Part shown: piece by piece, positions 31,865-40,197 of the stretch
Layout: each line of letters opens with the position of its first letter
Position numbering within the stretch: position 1 is the first letter of the stretch
Assembly (NCBI GenBank): GCA_964499015.1
Contig: CAZCJA010000008.1
Location: 1-42,210, forward strand
Length of the DNA: 42,210 bases
DNA from: CAZCJA01 sp964499015
GTDB lineage: Bacteria; Elusimicrobiota; Elusimicrobia; F11
Reading direction: 5' to 3'
Translations under genes and position numbers: made by a program
The notes under the pieces: model-generated
What the model saw: the letters and a program-made list of their open reading frames with translations, nothing else
Databases searched by the model: none
Told to the model about the DNA's origin: nothing

Positions 31865-32854
31865 TTAGTGGCCGAGACCCAGCGTTTTGCGCACGTTCGC
31901 CATCATCGGGCGGGACAACTCGCGCGCTTTATCGGCGCCGGCCTTCAGAAGGGAATGGATATGGTCTTCGTTTTTGAGCAAATCGTTGATTTTGGTCTGG
32001 ATCGGCGTGATCGCGGCGACCGTGGCCTCGGCCAACCCCTTTTTAAAGTCGCCGTAGCCTTTGCCCGCGTATTCTTTTTCGATCTCTTCGATGGGACGGT
32101 TGGTGACCGCCGAATAAATCGTCAGCAAATTGGAAACCGCCGGCTTCTTTTCTTCGTCGTAGCGCACCGCGGCGTCGGAATCGGTCACGGCCTTCATGCA
32201 TTTTTTGCGGATCTGGTCGGGCGTGTCGATCAGGGAAATGTAGTTGTACTCGCTTTTGGCGGACTTGCTCATCTTCACCATCGGATCATCCAGCCCCATC
32301 ACGCGCGCGCCGCGTTTGCCGATGAAGGCTTCCGGCATCACGAACAAATTCGGGAATTCCCCGTTCATGCGCTTGGCGATGTCCCGCGTCAGCTCAAGAT
32401 GCTGACGCTGATCGTCCCCAACCGGAACGGCATGCGTGCCGTATAAGAGGATATCGGCCGCCATGAGGGCGGGATAAGTAAACAGACCGGCGGAGGTTCC
32501 TTGACCGCGCGAGGTCGACTTGTCTTTAAATTGGGTCATGCGCGAGAGTTCGCCGAAATAGACGAAGCAGTTTAAGATCCAGGCGAGCTCACCGTGTTCG
32601 GGAACGTCGGATTGGACGAACAAGATGGATTTAGCCGGATCGATGCCGATGGCCAGTGCCGTGGCGGCGGTAAGCAGAATATTCTGCTTGAGTTTAGCGG
32701 GATCCTGGGGTACGGTTATGGCATGGAGGTCTACGACGCAGTACAGGCAGTCGTGATCGTCCTGCATCGCCACCCAATTTTTGAGCGCGCCCACGTAATT
32801 TCCCAAGTGGACGACGCCCGAAGGTTGGATGCCTGAGAAAACTCGTTTTTTCAT
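31865..32854 (-). CDS. trpS: Tryptophanyl-tRNA synthetase
   Basis: 329-aa class I aminoacyl-tRNA synthetase. The HIGH-type motif is GIQPSGVVHLGNYVGAL near the N-terminus, and VKMSKSAKSEYN is the KMSKS loop. DLHAIT, GDDQRQHLELTRDIAKR and PALMAADILLY are further TrpRS signatures. The ATG at 32854 is used because the family starts just before RVFSGIQPSG; a reading from 32920 would add 22 residues overlapping the divergent hpf. It leads the trpS-tldD-tldE run. No tryptophan leader or T-box is visible in the 37-bp upstream gap. Confidence 0.96.
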   Translation of the reverse strand: MKKRVFSGIQPSGVVHLGNYVGALKNWVAMQDDHDCLYCVVDLHAITVPQDPAKLKQNILLTAATALAIGIDPAKSILFVQSDVPEHGELAWILNCFVYFGELSRMTQFKDKSTSRGQGTSAGLFTYPALMAADILLYGTHAVPVGDDQRQHLELTRDIAKRMNGEFPNLFVMPEAFIGKRGARVMGLDDPMVKMSKSAKSEYNYISLIDTPDQIRKKCMKAVTDSDAAVRYDEEKKPAVSNLLTIYSAVTNRPIEEIEKEYAGKGYGDFKKGLAEATVAAITPIQTKINDLLKNEDHIHSLLKAGADKARELSRPMMANVRKTLGLGH

Positions 32855-32891
32855 AGAATAGTTAGGCACATTAGAAAATTTTGGAGGACCC

Positions 32892-33245
32892 ATGAACGTT
32901 CTGATCAGAGGCCATCGCACCGAAGTCCAACCCAGATGGAAAGATCACATCGAAGAGCGTATTGCGAAACTGGAGCCGTTTCAGGAAAAGATCATCAAAA
33001 TCCAGGTGACGCTCACCACCAGCCATCATCATCACAAAGGCAATGAGCTGTGCCGCATCTTCGTGAAAGTTCCCCGCAAAACGATCGCCTTGCGCCGCCG
33101 CGCCGAAACCATGCTGGTCGCCATCGACGCCGCGTTTCATGTGGTCGATCAACAGATGCACAAACTTTGGAAAGACGTCAAAACCCGCGGCCGGCACAAC
33201 AAGGCCGTGCGGATGGCTAAACGGAACGGCGCACTCGCCGTTTAA
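32892..33245 (+). CDS. hpf: Ribosome hibernation promotion factor (short type)
   Basis: 117 aa. The start MNVLIRGHRTEVQPRWKDHIEERIAKLEP and the middle NELCRIFVKVPRKTIALRRRAETMLVAIDAAFHVVDQQ follow the HPF/RaiA (S30AE) domain, which binds the 30S decoding site in resting cells. There is no C-terminal dimerisation domain, so this is the short form. GGAGG lies 7 nt before the ATG, one of the few strong ribosome-binding sites here. The 3' end overlaps the convergent kinase gene by 29 bp. Confidence 0.9.
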   Translation: MNVLIRGHRTEVQPRWKDHIEERIAKLEPFQEKIIKIQVTLTTSHHHHKGNELCRIFVKVPRKTIALRRRAETMLVAIDAAFHVVDQQMHKLWKDVKTRGRHNKAVRMAKRNGALAV

Positions 33246-33876
33246 GGTACGAGCGGCTTATGCCTTTCCAAAAGTGATCGCGAAAGCGGGAATTGGAAAA
33301 TAAGCCCCCGCGTACCACAAGGGGAACAGGTTTACGGACACGAAGCTCCCGCAGCACATCGTCCAACAAGCTAAATAAATCGGTCAACGCCCAACCAACT
33401 GTCATTCCGTAATTCCAGCTTCTGTCTTTTATGGCGCGAATGGCAAATGAGGCTGTTTTTGCTACGGGGTTGGGCCCAACCGCTATTTTCCGGCGAAATT
33501 GCCAACTCTTATTCCGACGTAAATATTCTCGCCCAATCGCAAAAGCCGAACCCTCATCACCGAGAAGCGGGCCCACGCCGCCCGCGCGAGCTATTTTCCC
33601 CTTGTACCGCCCGTAAACAATGGAACCGGTGCCTGCGTTCAAAACAATCCCGTCTTCTTTTCCGAACGCCAAATGATGCGCAAGCTCAATATCGGAAAAA
33701 ACCTTCACATGCGGAGCATAAGTGGCCAATTTCTTTTTCCAGGCCTTCTTTTCCGACGGCGTGGAAACGCCGCGAAGACCGACAATTAAACGCGTAATTT
33801 TGTTTTTGGAGAGCGATGATGGTTTTAGCGTGTAGAGGCGAATGTTGGTACCCCCGACGTCGGCAATAACGTCCAT
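33217..33876 (-). CDS. Compact BadF/NAGK-type amino-sugar kinase, probable MurNAc/GlcNAc kinase
   Basis: 219 aa, clearly shorter than family members such as MurK or NAGK (about 300-345 aa). DVGGTNIR (6-13) is the phosphate-1 motif, NAGTGSIVYG (80-89) phosphate-2, and GGVGPLLGDEGSAFAIGREYL (99-119) is the diagnostic BadF/GlcNAc-kinase stretch. The segment after phosphate-1 is shortened by roughly 30 residues. The C-terminus stops right after the GGLFSN adenosine-binding region, lacking the usual P-x-GA helix. It starts 1 bp into the nagZ stop (TAATG) and ends inside hpf. Context points to phosphorylation of MurNAc or GlcNAc released by the salvage enzymes. Whether the short form is fully active is uncertain. 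Confidence 0.78.
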   Translation of the reverse strand: MDVIADVGGTNIRLYTLKPSSLSKNKITRLIVGLRGVSTPSEKKAWKKKLATYAPHVKVFSDIELAHHLAFGKEDGIVLNAGTGSIVYGRYKGKIARAGGVGPLLGDEGSAFAIGREYLRRNKSWQFRRKIAVGPNPVAKTASFAIRAIKDRSWNYGMTVGWALTDLFSLLDDVLRELRVRKPVPLVVRGGLFSNSRFRDHFWKGISRSYLKRRVRRSV

Positions 33877-35417
33877 TATTCGCCGAATATCCGGCTGATC
33901 GCTGCCTCAATCTGGCATTTGCGCCAGCCGAACGCGGTGACGCCGACGTCTTTGGGCCGCAGGAAGGACTTGTCGTAGGGATCGCGCATCAAAACGACGA
34001 TCAACTTGCGGGCCGATTTCTGTAATTCGGCCAGCAAACGCTGCTGTTTAGGATAAAGATGCGCGTCGAAGCAGAAGAAAAGTGTGACGTTGGAACGGCG
34101 GGCCAAATTGGCCGCGGTCTCAATGTCTTCATCGTCGGGATCGATCTTGTAGACCTCGGTGACGTGGTTGCCCGGATAATCGCCCAGGTGGTGATGGAAG
34201 TAGGCGATTTCGTCCTCAAATTCTTTTTCCACCATGATTTTCTGCGCGAAGCTGGAGAGTTGCGGAAAGATCACGCCCAAGTCCGCGCTCATTTTTTCGG
34301 ACAGAGGCAAAAGTTTTTCAACGTCCTGAATGACAACAGTTCCTTTTTTCGCGGCTTCGATGGCGATGCTCTCGCCAATGGGTTTCTCCGCGGGCGAACC
34401 GGTGAAACGGCTCGGATGCCGGTTCTTAAGTTTTTGAATGCGGTCGACGCTTTCTTCCAGTTCGTTGGTCGAAAGCTGTTTGGATTTGTACGCCTCCATC
34501 AGGCCATGGAACACGCCGCGCTCATCATCCAACGAATGGCAGGAGAGAACCAAATCGTGCCCGGCTTTCACCGTGCGCACCGCGGCGCCGCCGATGGCGC
34601 CGGAGCCCGTGCCGCAGAGTTCCTTGACCGCGCCCATTTCCAAATCGTCGCTGACGATCAGGCCCTTGTAGTTCAGTTCCTTGCGTAAAAAATCGGTGAT
34701 GATCGCTCGGGAGAAGGTGGCGATATTGTCCGGGTTAGGGTCGAGCTTCGGATAGCGTGGGTGGGACGACATGATACAGTCGACGTTCGCTTCAATCGCG
34801 CGCAGGAACGGCTGCAGATGCACCGCCTTCATTTCGTCCCAGGTCGAATTAATGGTCGGCAGTTTTAAATGGGCATCGATGGTGGCGTGGCCTTTGCCTG
34901 GAAAATGTTTCGCCGTCGCGGCCACGCCGCCCGACTGCAGCCCTTTAATGTACGCGGCGCCGAATTCGCCGACTTTCTTATAATCCTCGCCATAGGAACG
35001 AATGCCGATGTTCGGCGAATAACTGGGCGTGAGCACATCCAGAACCGGCGCGAAATTAATATCGGTGCCGAGCGCGCGGAGTTCCTTCGCGGCGATTTCC
35101 CCCTGCTTGCGCACCAGTTCGGGGTCGCCCGCGGCGCCGAGCGTCAGGTTGTCCGGAAAAACGGTAACGCCGTCACGATACATGACCACGCGGCCGCCTT
35201 CGTGATCGACGCACACAAGCAACTTGCGGCCCAGGCCGTTTTCAAGATCGGTAATGAGTCTGCGCAGCTGGGCGGGCGATTCAAAATTGATGCGGTAAAA
35301 AATAACGCCGCCGGCGTGAATATCGCGGAGATGTTTGATGATTTCGGGCGTCGCTTTGGTGCCGGGAATGCCGACCACCAGTTTCGCGCCGACCAAATCT
35401 TCCAAGTGCGTTGTCAT
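33876..35417 (-). CDS. nagZ: NagZ-type beta-N-acetylglucosaminidase (GH3), two-domain form
   Basis: 513 aa, no signal peptide, so cytoplasmic. The GH3 domain has VDHEGGRV (70-77), KHFPGKG (170-176), the NagZ acid/base dyad D181-x-H183 in IDAHLKLP, and the nucleophile D257 in VSDDLEMGAV. It removes non-reducing GlcNAc from muropeptides or from GlcNAc-MurNAc fragments. About 170 C-terminal residues form a second domain, as in the Bacillus-type enzyme but without its export signal. It starts 54 bp from the divergent murQ and is coupled to the kinase gene. All catalytic residues are present. Confidence 0.93.
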   Translation of the reverse strand: MTTHLEDLVGAKLVVGIPGTKATPEIIKHLRDIHAGGVIFYRINFESPAQLRRLITDLENGLGRKLLVCVDHEGGRVVMYRDGVTVFPDNLTLGAAGDPELVRKQGEIAAKELRALGTDINFAPVLDVLTPSYSPNIGIRSYGEDYKKVGEFGAAYIKGLQSGGVAATAKHFPGKGHATIDAHLKLPTINSTWDEMKAVHLQPFLRAIEANVDCIMSSHPRYPKLDPNPDNIATFSRAIITDFLRKELNYKGLIVSDDLEMGAVKELCGTGSGAIGGAAVRTVKAGHDLVLSCHSLDDERGVFHGLMEAYKSKQLSTNELEESVDRIQKLKNRHPSRFTGSPAEKPIGESIAIEAAKKGTVVIQDVEKLLPLSEKMSADLGVIFPQLSSFAQKIMVEKEFEDEIAYFHHHLGDYPGNHVTEVYKIDPDDEDIETAANLARRSNVTLFFCFDAHLYPKQQRLLAELQKSARKLIVVLMRDPYDKSFLRPKDVGVTAFGWRKCQIEAAISRIFGE

Positions 35418-35426
35418 GGGAGCGTG

Positions 35427-35460
35427 AATTTATCAAAACTACAGGGAATTTTGGTATCTT
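35427..35460. promoter_or_regulatory. Divergent promoter region of the MurNAc salvage locus
   Basis: The 54-bp gap between nagZ and murQ is AT-rich. On the minus strand TAAATT (35432-35427) is 9 nt before the nagZ ATG. On the plus strand TGG-TATCTT (35452-35460), an extended -10-like element, is 11 nt before the murQ ATG. Neither gene has a Shine-Dalgarno sequence. No MurR-type regulator gene is nearby. Confidence 0.4.
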
Positions 35461-35471
35461 GGCGACCCAAG

Positions 35472-36359
35472 ATGGCTATTAATTACGCGCGACTGCCGAC
35501 CGAACAGAACAACGCCGCCTCACGCCGCATCGGAGAAAAATCGATCCGCGCGGCCCTTCAATTAATGAATCGCACCGACGCCGACGTTCCCCGCGCGGTC
35601 AACAAAACGCTCCCGCAGATGGAAAAAGCCGTCAAACTCATTGTGGCCTCGCTGAAAAATGGCGGCCATTTGATTTTTTTGGGCGCCGGAACGAGCGGAC
35701 GCTTGGGCATTTTGGAAGCCGCCGAATGTCCGCCCACATTTAACACGCCGCCGTCGCTTATTCAGGCGTACATGGCCGGCGGAAAATCGTCGGTGTTCCG
35801 CTCCAAAGAAGGCGCCGAAGATCGCGGGCAAGACGCCGTGAAGATTGTGCGCCGCAAAGCGCGCAAAAACGACGTGGTCGTGGGCATTGCCGCCAGCGGC
35901 GTCACCGCGTTCGTTAACGAGGGCCTGAAAACCGCGCGTAAAATCGGCGCGCGCACCATTTTGGTCACTTGCAACCCAACCGTCTCAAAATCCTGCGCCG
36001 ATGCGGTGATCGCGATCGGCACGGGGCCCGAGCTCATCGCCGGTTCGACTCGTCTTAAAGCCGGCACCGCGACCAAACTCGCACTCAATTCTCTCACCGT
36101 TGTGTCCATGATCCAGCTCGGAAAAGTGTACGGCAACCGCATGGTGGATTTACAGCCGCGCTCGCGAAAACTGGAAGCGCGCGCCACAAATTTAATCGCC
36201 ACGCTCGCGAAGGTCTCCCCCAATAAAGCGGCGGCGCTCCTCAAAGCGGCGCGGGGCAACGCCAAAACCGCGATCGTGATGGCGAAAACCCACCAATCGT
36301 ACGCCGGCGCCAAAGAATTGCTGCGCAAAAATAACGGCTTCCTGCACAAAGTGATATGA
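35472..36359 (+). CDS. murQ: N-acetylmuramic acid 6-phosphate etherase
   Basis: 295-aa SIS-domain enzyme that removes D-lactate from MurNAc-6-phosphate to give GlcNAc-6-phosphate. The start at 35472 gives the standard beginning ARLPTEQNN; an open frame further upstream runs antisense through nagZ and is ignored. GAGTSGRLGILEAAECPPTF (71-90) is diagnostic, E113/E116 in EGAEDR lie where E. coli has its catalytic Glu114, and KLALNSLTVVSMIQLGKVYGNRMVDLQPRS follows. It leads a four-gene run (murQ-anmK-SSS-namZ) joined entirely by 4-bp overlaps. Confidence 0.96.
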   Translation: MAINYARLPTEQNNAASRRIGEKSIRAALQLMNRTDADVPRAVNKTLPQMEKAVKLIVASLKNGGHLIFLGAGTSGRLGILEAAECPPTFNTPPSLIQAYMAGGKSSVFRSKEGAEDRGQDAVKIVRRKARKNDVVVGIAASGVTAFVNEGLKTARKIGARTILVTCNPTVSKSCADAVIAIGTGPELIAGSTRLKAGTATKLALNSLTVVSMIQLGKVYGNRMVDLQPRSRKLEARATNLIATLAKVSPNKAAALLKAARGNAKTAIVMAKTHQSYAGAKELLRKNNGFLHKVI

Positions 36360-37468
36360 ACGGCCATTTAGCGCTGGGACTTATGTCCGGAACCTCCGCC
36401 GACGGCGTTTCCGCGGCGCTCGCTTCGTTCAACGGTCACAATTTCGAATTTCTCGGCCTGCACACCGAACCCTATCCCGAAGGCGTGGTCCGCCAGATCC
36501 GCCAGCGCGCGGCGCTGCCCGTCGGGCAAATGTCACGCCTGCACGTCGAAATCGGCGAGGCTTTTGCCCACGCGGCCAACAAACTCATCAAGAAGCTCCA
36601 CGTTTCCCCCGATAAAATCGAATGCATCGGCTCTCACGGGCAAACGATTTACCACGGTCCGCACGATATTGTCCCCAACACGCTCCAGCTTGGCGAGCCC
36701 GCGGTGATCGCGGAACGCACGGGCATCACCGTGGTTTCCAATTTTCGCGGCCGCGACATCGCGGTTGGCGGCGAAGGCGCGCCGCTTATTCCCTATTTCG
36801 ATCAATATTTTTATGGCAACGGCCCCGTGCGCGCGTTTCAGAACATCGGCGGCATCGGCAACGTGACAATCGTGGGACATGGGATTGAAACGCCCCTCGC
36901 ATTCGACACCGGTCCCGGCAATTGCCTGATGGATTTGGCGATGCGCATGATCACCCACGGCAAAGAAGACCACGACCACAACGGCGCGCGCGCCAAGCAC
37001 GGCCAGATCAACATGGCCGTTGTCTCGGAAATGCTGCTCCATCCCTATTTCAAGAAAGCACCGCCAAAATCCACGGGATTGGAAATGTTCGGCGAGGATT
37101 TCCTGAACCGGCACTTAAACGACACCTTCCGCGAGAAACCGGACGACCTGCTCGCCACCCTCAACTATTTCACCTGCATCACGATCCAGGAGAGTTACCG
37201 CAATTTCGTTTTCAAGAAGCATCCGGTCACGGAGATCGTGATTTCCGGCGGCGGGCTGTACAACAAAACGCTCGTGAAGAAGCTGGAATGCCTGTTCGCC
37301 CCGATTCCGGTGGTGTCGATCGAAAAATTCGGCTATCCGACGCTGGCCAAAGAGCCGCTCGCGTTCGCGTTCTTCGGCCTGCGCGCGCTCCAACATAAAA
37401 GCAACCATCTGCCCGCGACCACCGGCGCCAAACACGCGCGAATCCTGGGGAGCATTACCCGCGCATGA
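36356..37468 (+). CDS. anmK: Anhydro-N-acetylmuramic acid kinase
   Basis: 370-aa kinase that hydrolyses the 1,6-anhydro ring of anhMurNAc and phosphorylates it to MurNAc-6-phosphate, the MurQ substrate. Signatures: LGLMSGTSADGVSAAL (7-22), IGSHGQTIYHGP, TVVSNFRGRDIAVGGEGAPL, FQNIGGIGNVTIV, FDTGPGNCLMD and VISGGGLYN. Length matches the family. AnmK implies turnover by lytic transglycosylases, a Gram-negative trait. It shares ATGA with murQ and with the symporter gene. Confidence 0.97.
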   Translation: MNGHLALGLMSGTSADGVSAALASFNGHNFEFLGLHTEPYPEGVVRQIRQRAALPVGQMSRLHVEIGEAFAHAANKLIKKLHVSPDKIECIGSHGQTIYHGPHDIVPNTLQLGEPAVIAERTGITVVSNFRGRDIAVGGEGAPLIPYFDQYFYGNGPVRAFQNIGGIGNVTIVGHGIETPLAFDTGPGNCLMDLAMRMITHGKEDHDHNGARAKHGQINMAVVSEMLLHPYFKKAPPKSTGLEMFGEDFLNRHLNDTFREKPDDLLATLNYFTCITIQESYRNFVFKKHPVTEIVISGGGLYNKTLVKKLECLFAPIPVVSIEKFGYPTLAKEPLAFAFFGLRALQHKSNHLPATTGAKHARILGSITRA

Positions 37469-38955
37469 GCGGCCTGTCCAACCTAACCGCCGCCGATTAC
37501 TCCGTCCTTCTCGTTAGTCTCGTCGTGCTGTTCGCCATCGGCTTTTACGCCGGCCGCAAGGAAGATTCGACGCACGATTTTTTTCTCGGCGCGCGCAGCA
37601 TTCCCGCCTGGGCCGCGTGTTTATCATTCGTCGCCACTGAAATCAGCGCGGTCACGATCATTTCCGTTCCGGCGACCGCCTACAAAGAAAATTGGGAATA
37701 CCTGCAGTTCTTCATCGGCTCGTTCACGTCGCGCTTCTTCATCGCCGCTTTTTTCATTCCCGCGTTCTATAAATACAACTGCACCACGATTTACGAATAC
37801 CTGCGCCATCGCTTCGGCCCGCAAACGCAGTACACGGCCACCTGCTTCTTCTTCGTCACGCGGCTGCTGGGCTCCGGCGTGCGCTTAACAGTCGCCTCGA
37901 TGGCCGTTTCGCTTCTGGTCGGCTGGCCGCTTATTCCCACGATCATTCTTTTCTCCATCATTGCCATCATTTACATCAGCTGGGGCGGCATCAAAGCGGT
38001 TGTTTGGACCAACGTCTGGCAAGCGGTCACCTTTATAATAGGAGGAGTCGGAACCGTGTGGTTTTTGTCCACTGTCGTCGACGGCGGCCTCTCCGGTATT
38101 TTCAAAACCGCGTACGACGCCGGTAAACTGAAAGTGATGAACTGGGGCCCGGCGCTGTCCGATCCCGCCTATTGGAGCACGGTGCGCACAAGCGCCAACA
38201 TTTGGTGGCTGGCGATTTTAAACGGGTTCTTCGGTTCGATGGCCGCGTACGGCACCGATCACGAACTCATGCAGCGGCTTTTGACCGTGGACACGCAGAA
38301 AAGAAGCCAGCGCACCACGCTGGCCACGCCAATTGTCGGCCTGGGAGTTCTATCGCTTTATCTCGTCATCGGCGCGGGGCTGTATGCGTTTTACGCGCAG
38401 AACACCGGCGCGATCCTTCCCGAAAAGTTGGACAACATTTACCCCCATTTCGTGAACACGCAGATGCCGGCGATCCTGCGCGGCATTATTCTGACCGTGG
38501 TGGTCATGGCCAGCATCGATTCGCCGCTGGGCTCCCTCACCGCCTCGTTCGTCACCGATATTTACCGGCCGCTGATCAACAAAAACAAAGACGAGAAGCA
38601 TTACATGCGCGTTTCGCGCATTAGCGTGGTCATCTTTGGACTTATCCTGGGCGTGCTTGCTTACTCGTTCAGCTTCCTCGAAGGATTTTTATGGTGGGCG
38701 TTTAAGATCGGCGGCGTCACGTTCGGCTCGCTGCTCGGCGTGTTCCTGATCGGATTCTGGACGAAACGATACAGCAATGTCGCCAACATCGTCGGCATGG
38801 TGTTCTGCGCGCTGGTGAATGTCGTGCTGCTCATTCTTAGCGCCAAAGGAATTTTTGTGGTCGGTTGGACGTGGCTGGTCCTGTTCGGGACCTTCGGAAC
38901 CATGGCCATCGGCTATTTTCTCGCGCCGTATTTAGATAAAAATAAACCCGCATGA
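37465..38955 (+). CDS. Sodium:solute symporter (SSS family), candidate MurNAc/anhMurNAc importer
   Basis: 496 aa, about 13 membrane segments. The N-terminal region DYSVLLVSLVVLFAIGFYAG, then DSTHDFFLGARSIPAWAACLSFVATEISAVTIISVP, is the SSS (SLC5) hallmark: a GxR-x-P motif and a discontinuous first core helix. VVMASIDSPLGSLTASFVTDIYRP later in the protein is the conserved eighth-helix region with its Na+-binding-type serines. Overlaps with anmK and namZ on both sides place it squarely in the salvage pathway, where no other transporter (PTS MurP, AmpG) is seen. The substrate is inferred from context only. Confidence 0.9.
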   Translation: MSGLSNLTAADYSVLLVSLVVLFAIGFYAGRKEDSTHDFFLGARSIPAWAACLSFVATEISAVTIISVPATAYKENWEYLQFFIGSFTSRFFIAAFFIPAFYKYNCTTIYEYLRHRFGPQTQYTATCFFFVTRLLGSGVRLTVASMAVSLLVGWPLIPTIILFSIIAIIYISWGGIKAVVWTNVWQAVTFIIGGVGTVWFLSTVVDGGLSGIFKTAYDAGKLKVMNWGPALSDPAYWSTVRTSANIWWLAILNGFFGSMAAYGTDHELMQRLLTVDTQKRSQRTTLATPIVGLGVLSLYLVIGAGLYAFYAQNTGAILPEKLDNIYPHFVNTQMPAILRGIILTVVVMASIDSPLGSLTASFVTDIYRPLINKNKDEKHYMRVSRISVVIFGLILGVLAYSFSFLEGFLWWAFKIGGVTFGSLLGVFLIGFWTKRYSNVANIVGMVFCALVNVVLLILSAKGIFVVGWTWLVLFGTFGTMAIGYFLAPYLDKNKPA

Positions 38956-40151
38956 AACGCCCTCTCTTACTGGCTTTAACATTGCTGATCGCTCTTCCCG
39001 CGTTTGCCCGCGTTAAAATGGGCGTGGACGTATTGAGTGAAGAAGAATTTATCCCGCTCAAAGGCGACCGCGTCGCCCTGATCACCAACCACACCGGCGT
39101 CGACGGCAAAGGACGCTCGACCGCTGAACTCCTTAAGAACGCTTCAAATCGCGGCGTCAAACTCGTGAACGTCATGAGTCCGGAGCACGGCTTCACGGGA
39201 CTTCTTGAACACGGCGAAAACGTCGCCGACAGCACCGACACGGTCCTGGGCGTTCCGGTGTACAGCCTCTATGGAGCGACAACGCGCCCGACGGACAAAA
39301 TGCTCACGGGCGTCGACACCATCGTTTTCGACATCCAAGACATCGGCACGCGCTTCTATACATACATCACCACCATGGGGCAGGCGCTGGAAGAAGCGGC
39401 TAAACGCAAGATTCGCTTCGTGGTTCTGGACCGGCCGAACCCCATCGGCGGAACCGTGATGGAGGGCGATGTATTGGACGCCGACGTGCGCCGCATGACC
39501 GGCTATTTTGAAATTCCCACGCGGCACGCTTTTACCGTGGGCGAACTGGCCCAATGGATGAACAAAACCCGCAGCTTGGGCGCGCGCGTGGACGTGATCA
39601 AAACGCGGCACTGGACGCGCGAGCTGTGGTTCGACCAAACCGGCCACCAATTTCGCCCCACCTCGCCCAATATTCCGACCCTGGTTTCCGCTTTGCTCTA
39701 TGCCGGCATCGGCTGTTTTGAAGCCACCAACATATCGGTCGGCCGCGGAACCGACACCCCGTTCGAAGTCTTCGGCGCCCCGTGGATAAATGGCGCGGCG
39801 CTGGCCGACCATTTGCGCATTCAGAAACTCCCGGGGATGATCATCGAATCGGCGCAATTTATCCCGTCAAAAGACGTTTTTGCCGGAGAGGCCTGTGAAG
39901 GCGTGAAAATTACCGTCACGGACCGCAATAAAGCGCGCCCGTTCTCCGTATTTATTCACGCGTTCTTTTACTTGATGCAGACCTATCCCGACCGGTTCAA
40001 GCCCGAATGGGAAGAGATCCGCGTCATGACCGGGTCCAACGAGTTGAAGAACGCGCTGCAACGGAAAGAAACGCCGGAGACGCTGCTAAAACTATACGAG
40101 GAAAAACAAAAGGTGTTTCACGACGGGGCACGCGCTTTTTATCTTTACTAG
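38952..40151 (+). CDS. namZ: Exo-beta-N-acetylmuramidase NamZ (DUF1343)
   Basis: 399 aa. A signal peptide (MKRPLLLALTLLIALPAFA-R) marks it as exported. DUF1343 features: MGVDVL near the mature start, ALITNHTGVDGKGRSTAELL, MSPEHGFTG, VPVYSLYGATTRPT, DTIVFDIQDIGTRFYTYITTMGQ, VVLDRPNPIGG, and EATNISVGRGTDTPFEVFGAPWI. The Bacillus enzyme (YbbC/NamZ) removes MurNAc from the non-reducing end of glycan fragments. In Bacillus it is also in one operon with murQ and nagZ, so the context is strongly supportive. It would supply the substrate for the adjacent symporter. Confidence 0.94.
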   Translation: MKRPLLLALTLLIALPAFARVKMGVDVLSEEEFIPLKGDRVALITNHTGVDGKGRSTAELLKNASNRGVKLVNVMSPEHGFTGLLEHGENVADSTDTVLGVPVYSLYGATTRPTDKMLTGVDTIVFDIQDIGTRFYTYITTMGQALEEAAKRKIRFVVLDRPNPIGGTVMEGDVLDADVRRMTGYFEIPTRHAFTVGELAQWMNKTRSLGARVDVIKTRHWTRELWFDQTGHQFRPTSPNIPTLVSALLYAGIGCFEATNISVGRGTDTPFEVFGAPWINGAALADHLRIQKLPGMIIESAQFIPSKDVFAGEACEGVKITVTDRNKARPFSVFIHAFFYLMQTYPDRFKPEWEEIRVMTGSNELKNALQRKETPETLLKLYEEKQKVFHDGARAFYLY

Positions 40152-40154
40152 AAT
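40149..40154 (+). promoter_or_regulatory. Candidate -10 box of the DUF1573 run
   Basis: TAGAAT overlaps the namZ stop codon, 43 nt before the ATG at 40198. No convincing -35 is seen. The downstream gene, unlike most here, has a strong GAGGAG ribosome-binding site (40183-40188) 9 nt before its start, which fits a leadered transcript. Confidence 0.3.
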
Positions 40155-40197
40155 AACGCTCGCAAAAAACCAAACTCACTCAACGAGGAGCTCACTT

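Noticed and set aside
31412..32446. Plus-strand frame of 344 codons
   Set aside because: It is an arginine- and phenylalanine-rich shadow of tldD and trpS on the other strand, both of which have firm motifs.
34869..35471. N-terminal extension of murQ
   Set aside because: The added codons are antisense to nagZ, and MurQ family members start near ARLPTEQNN.
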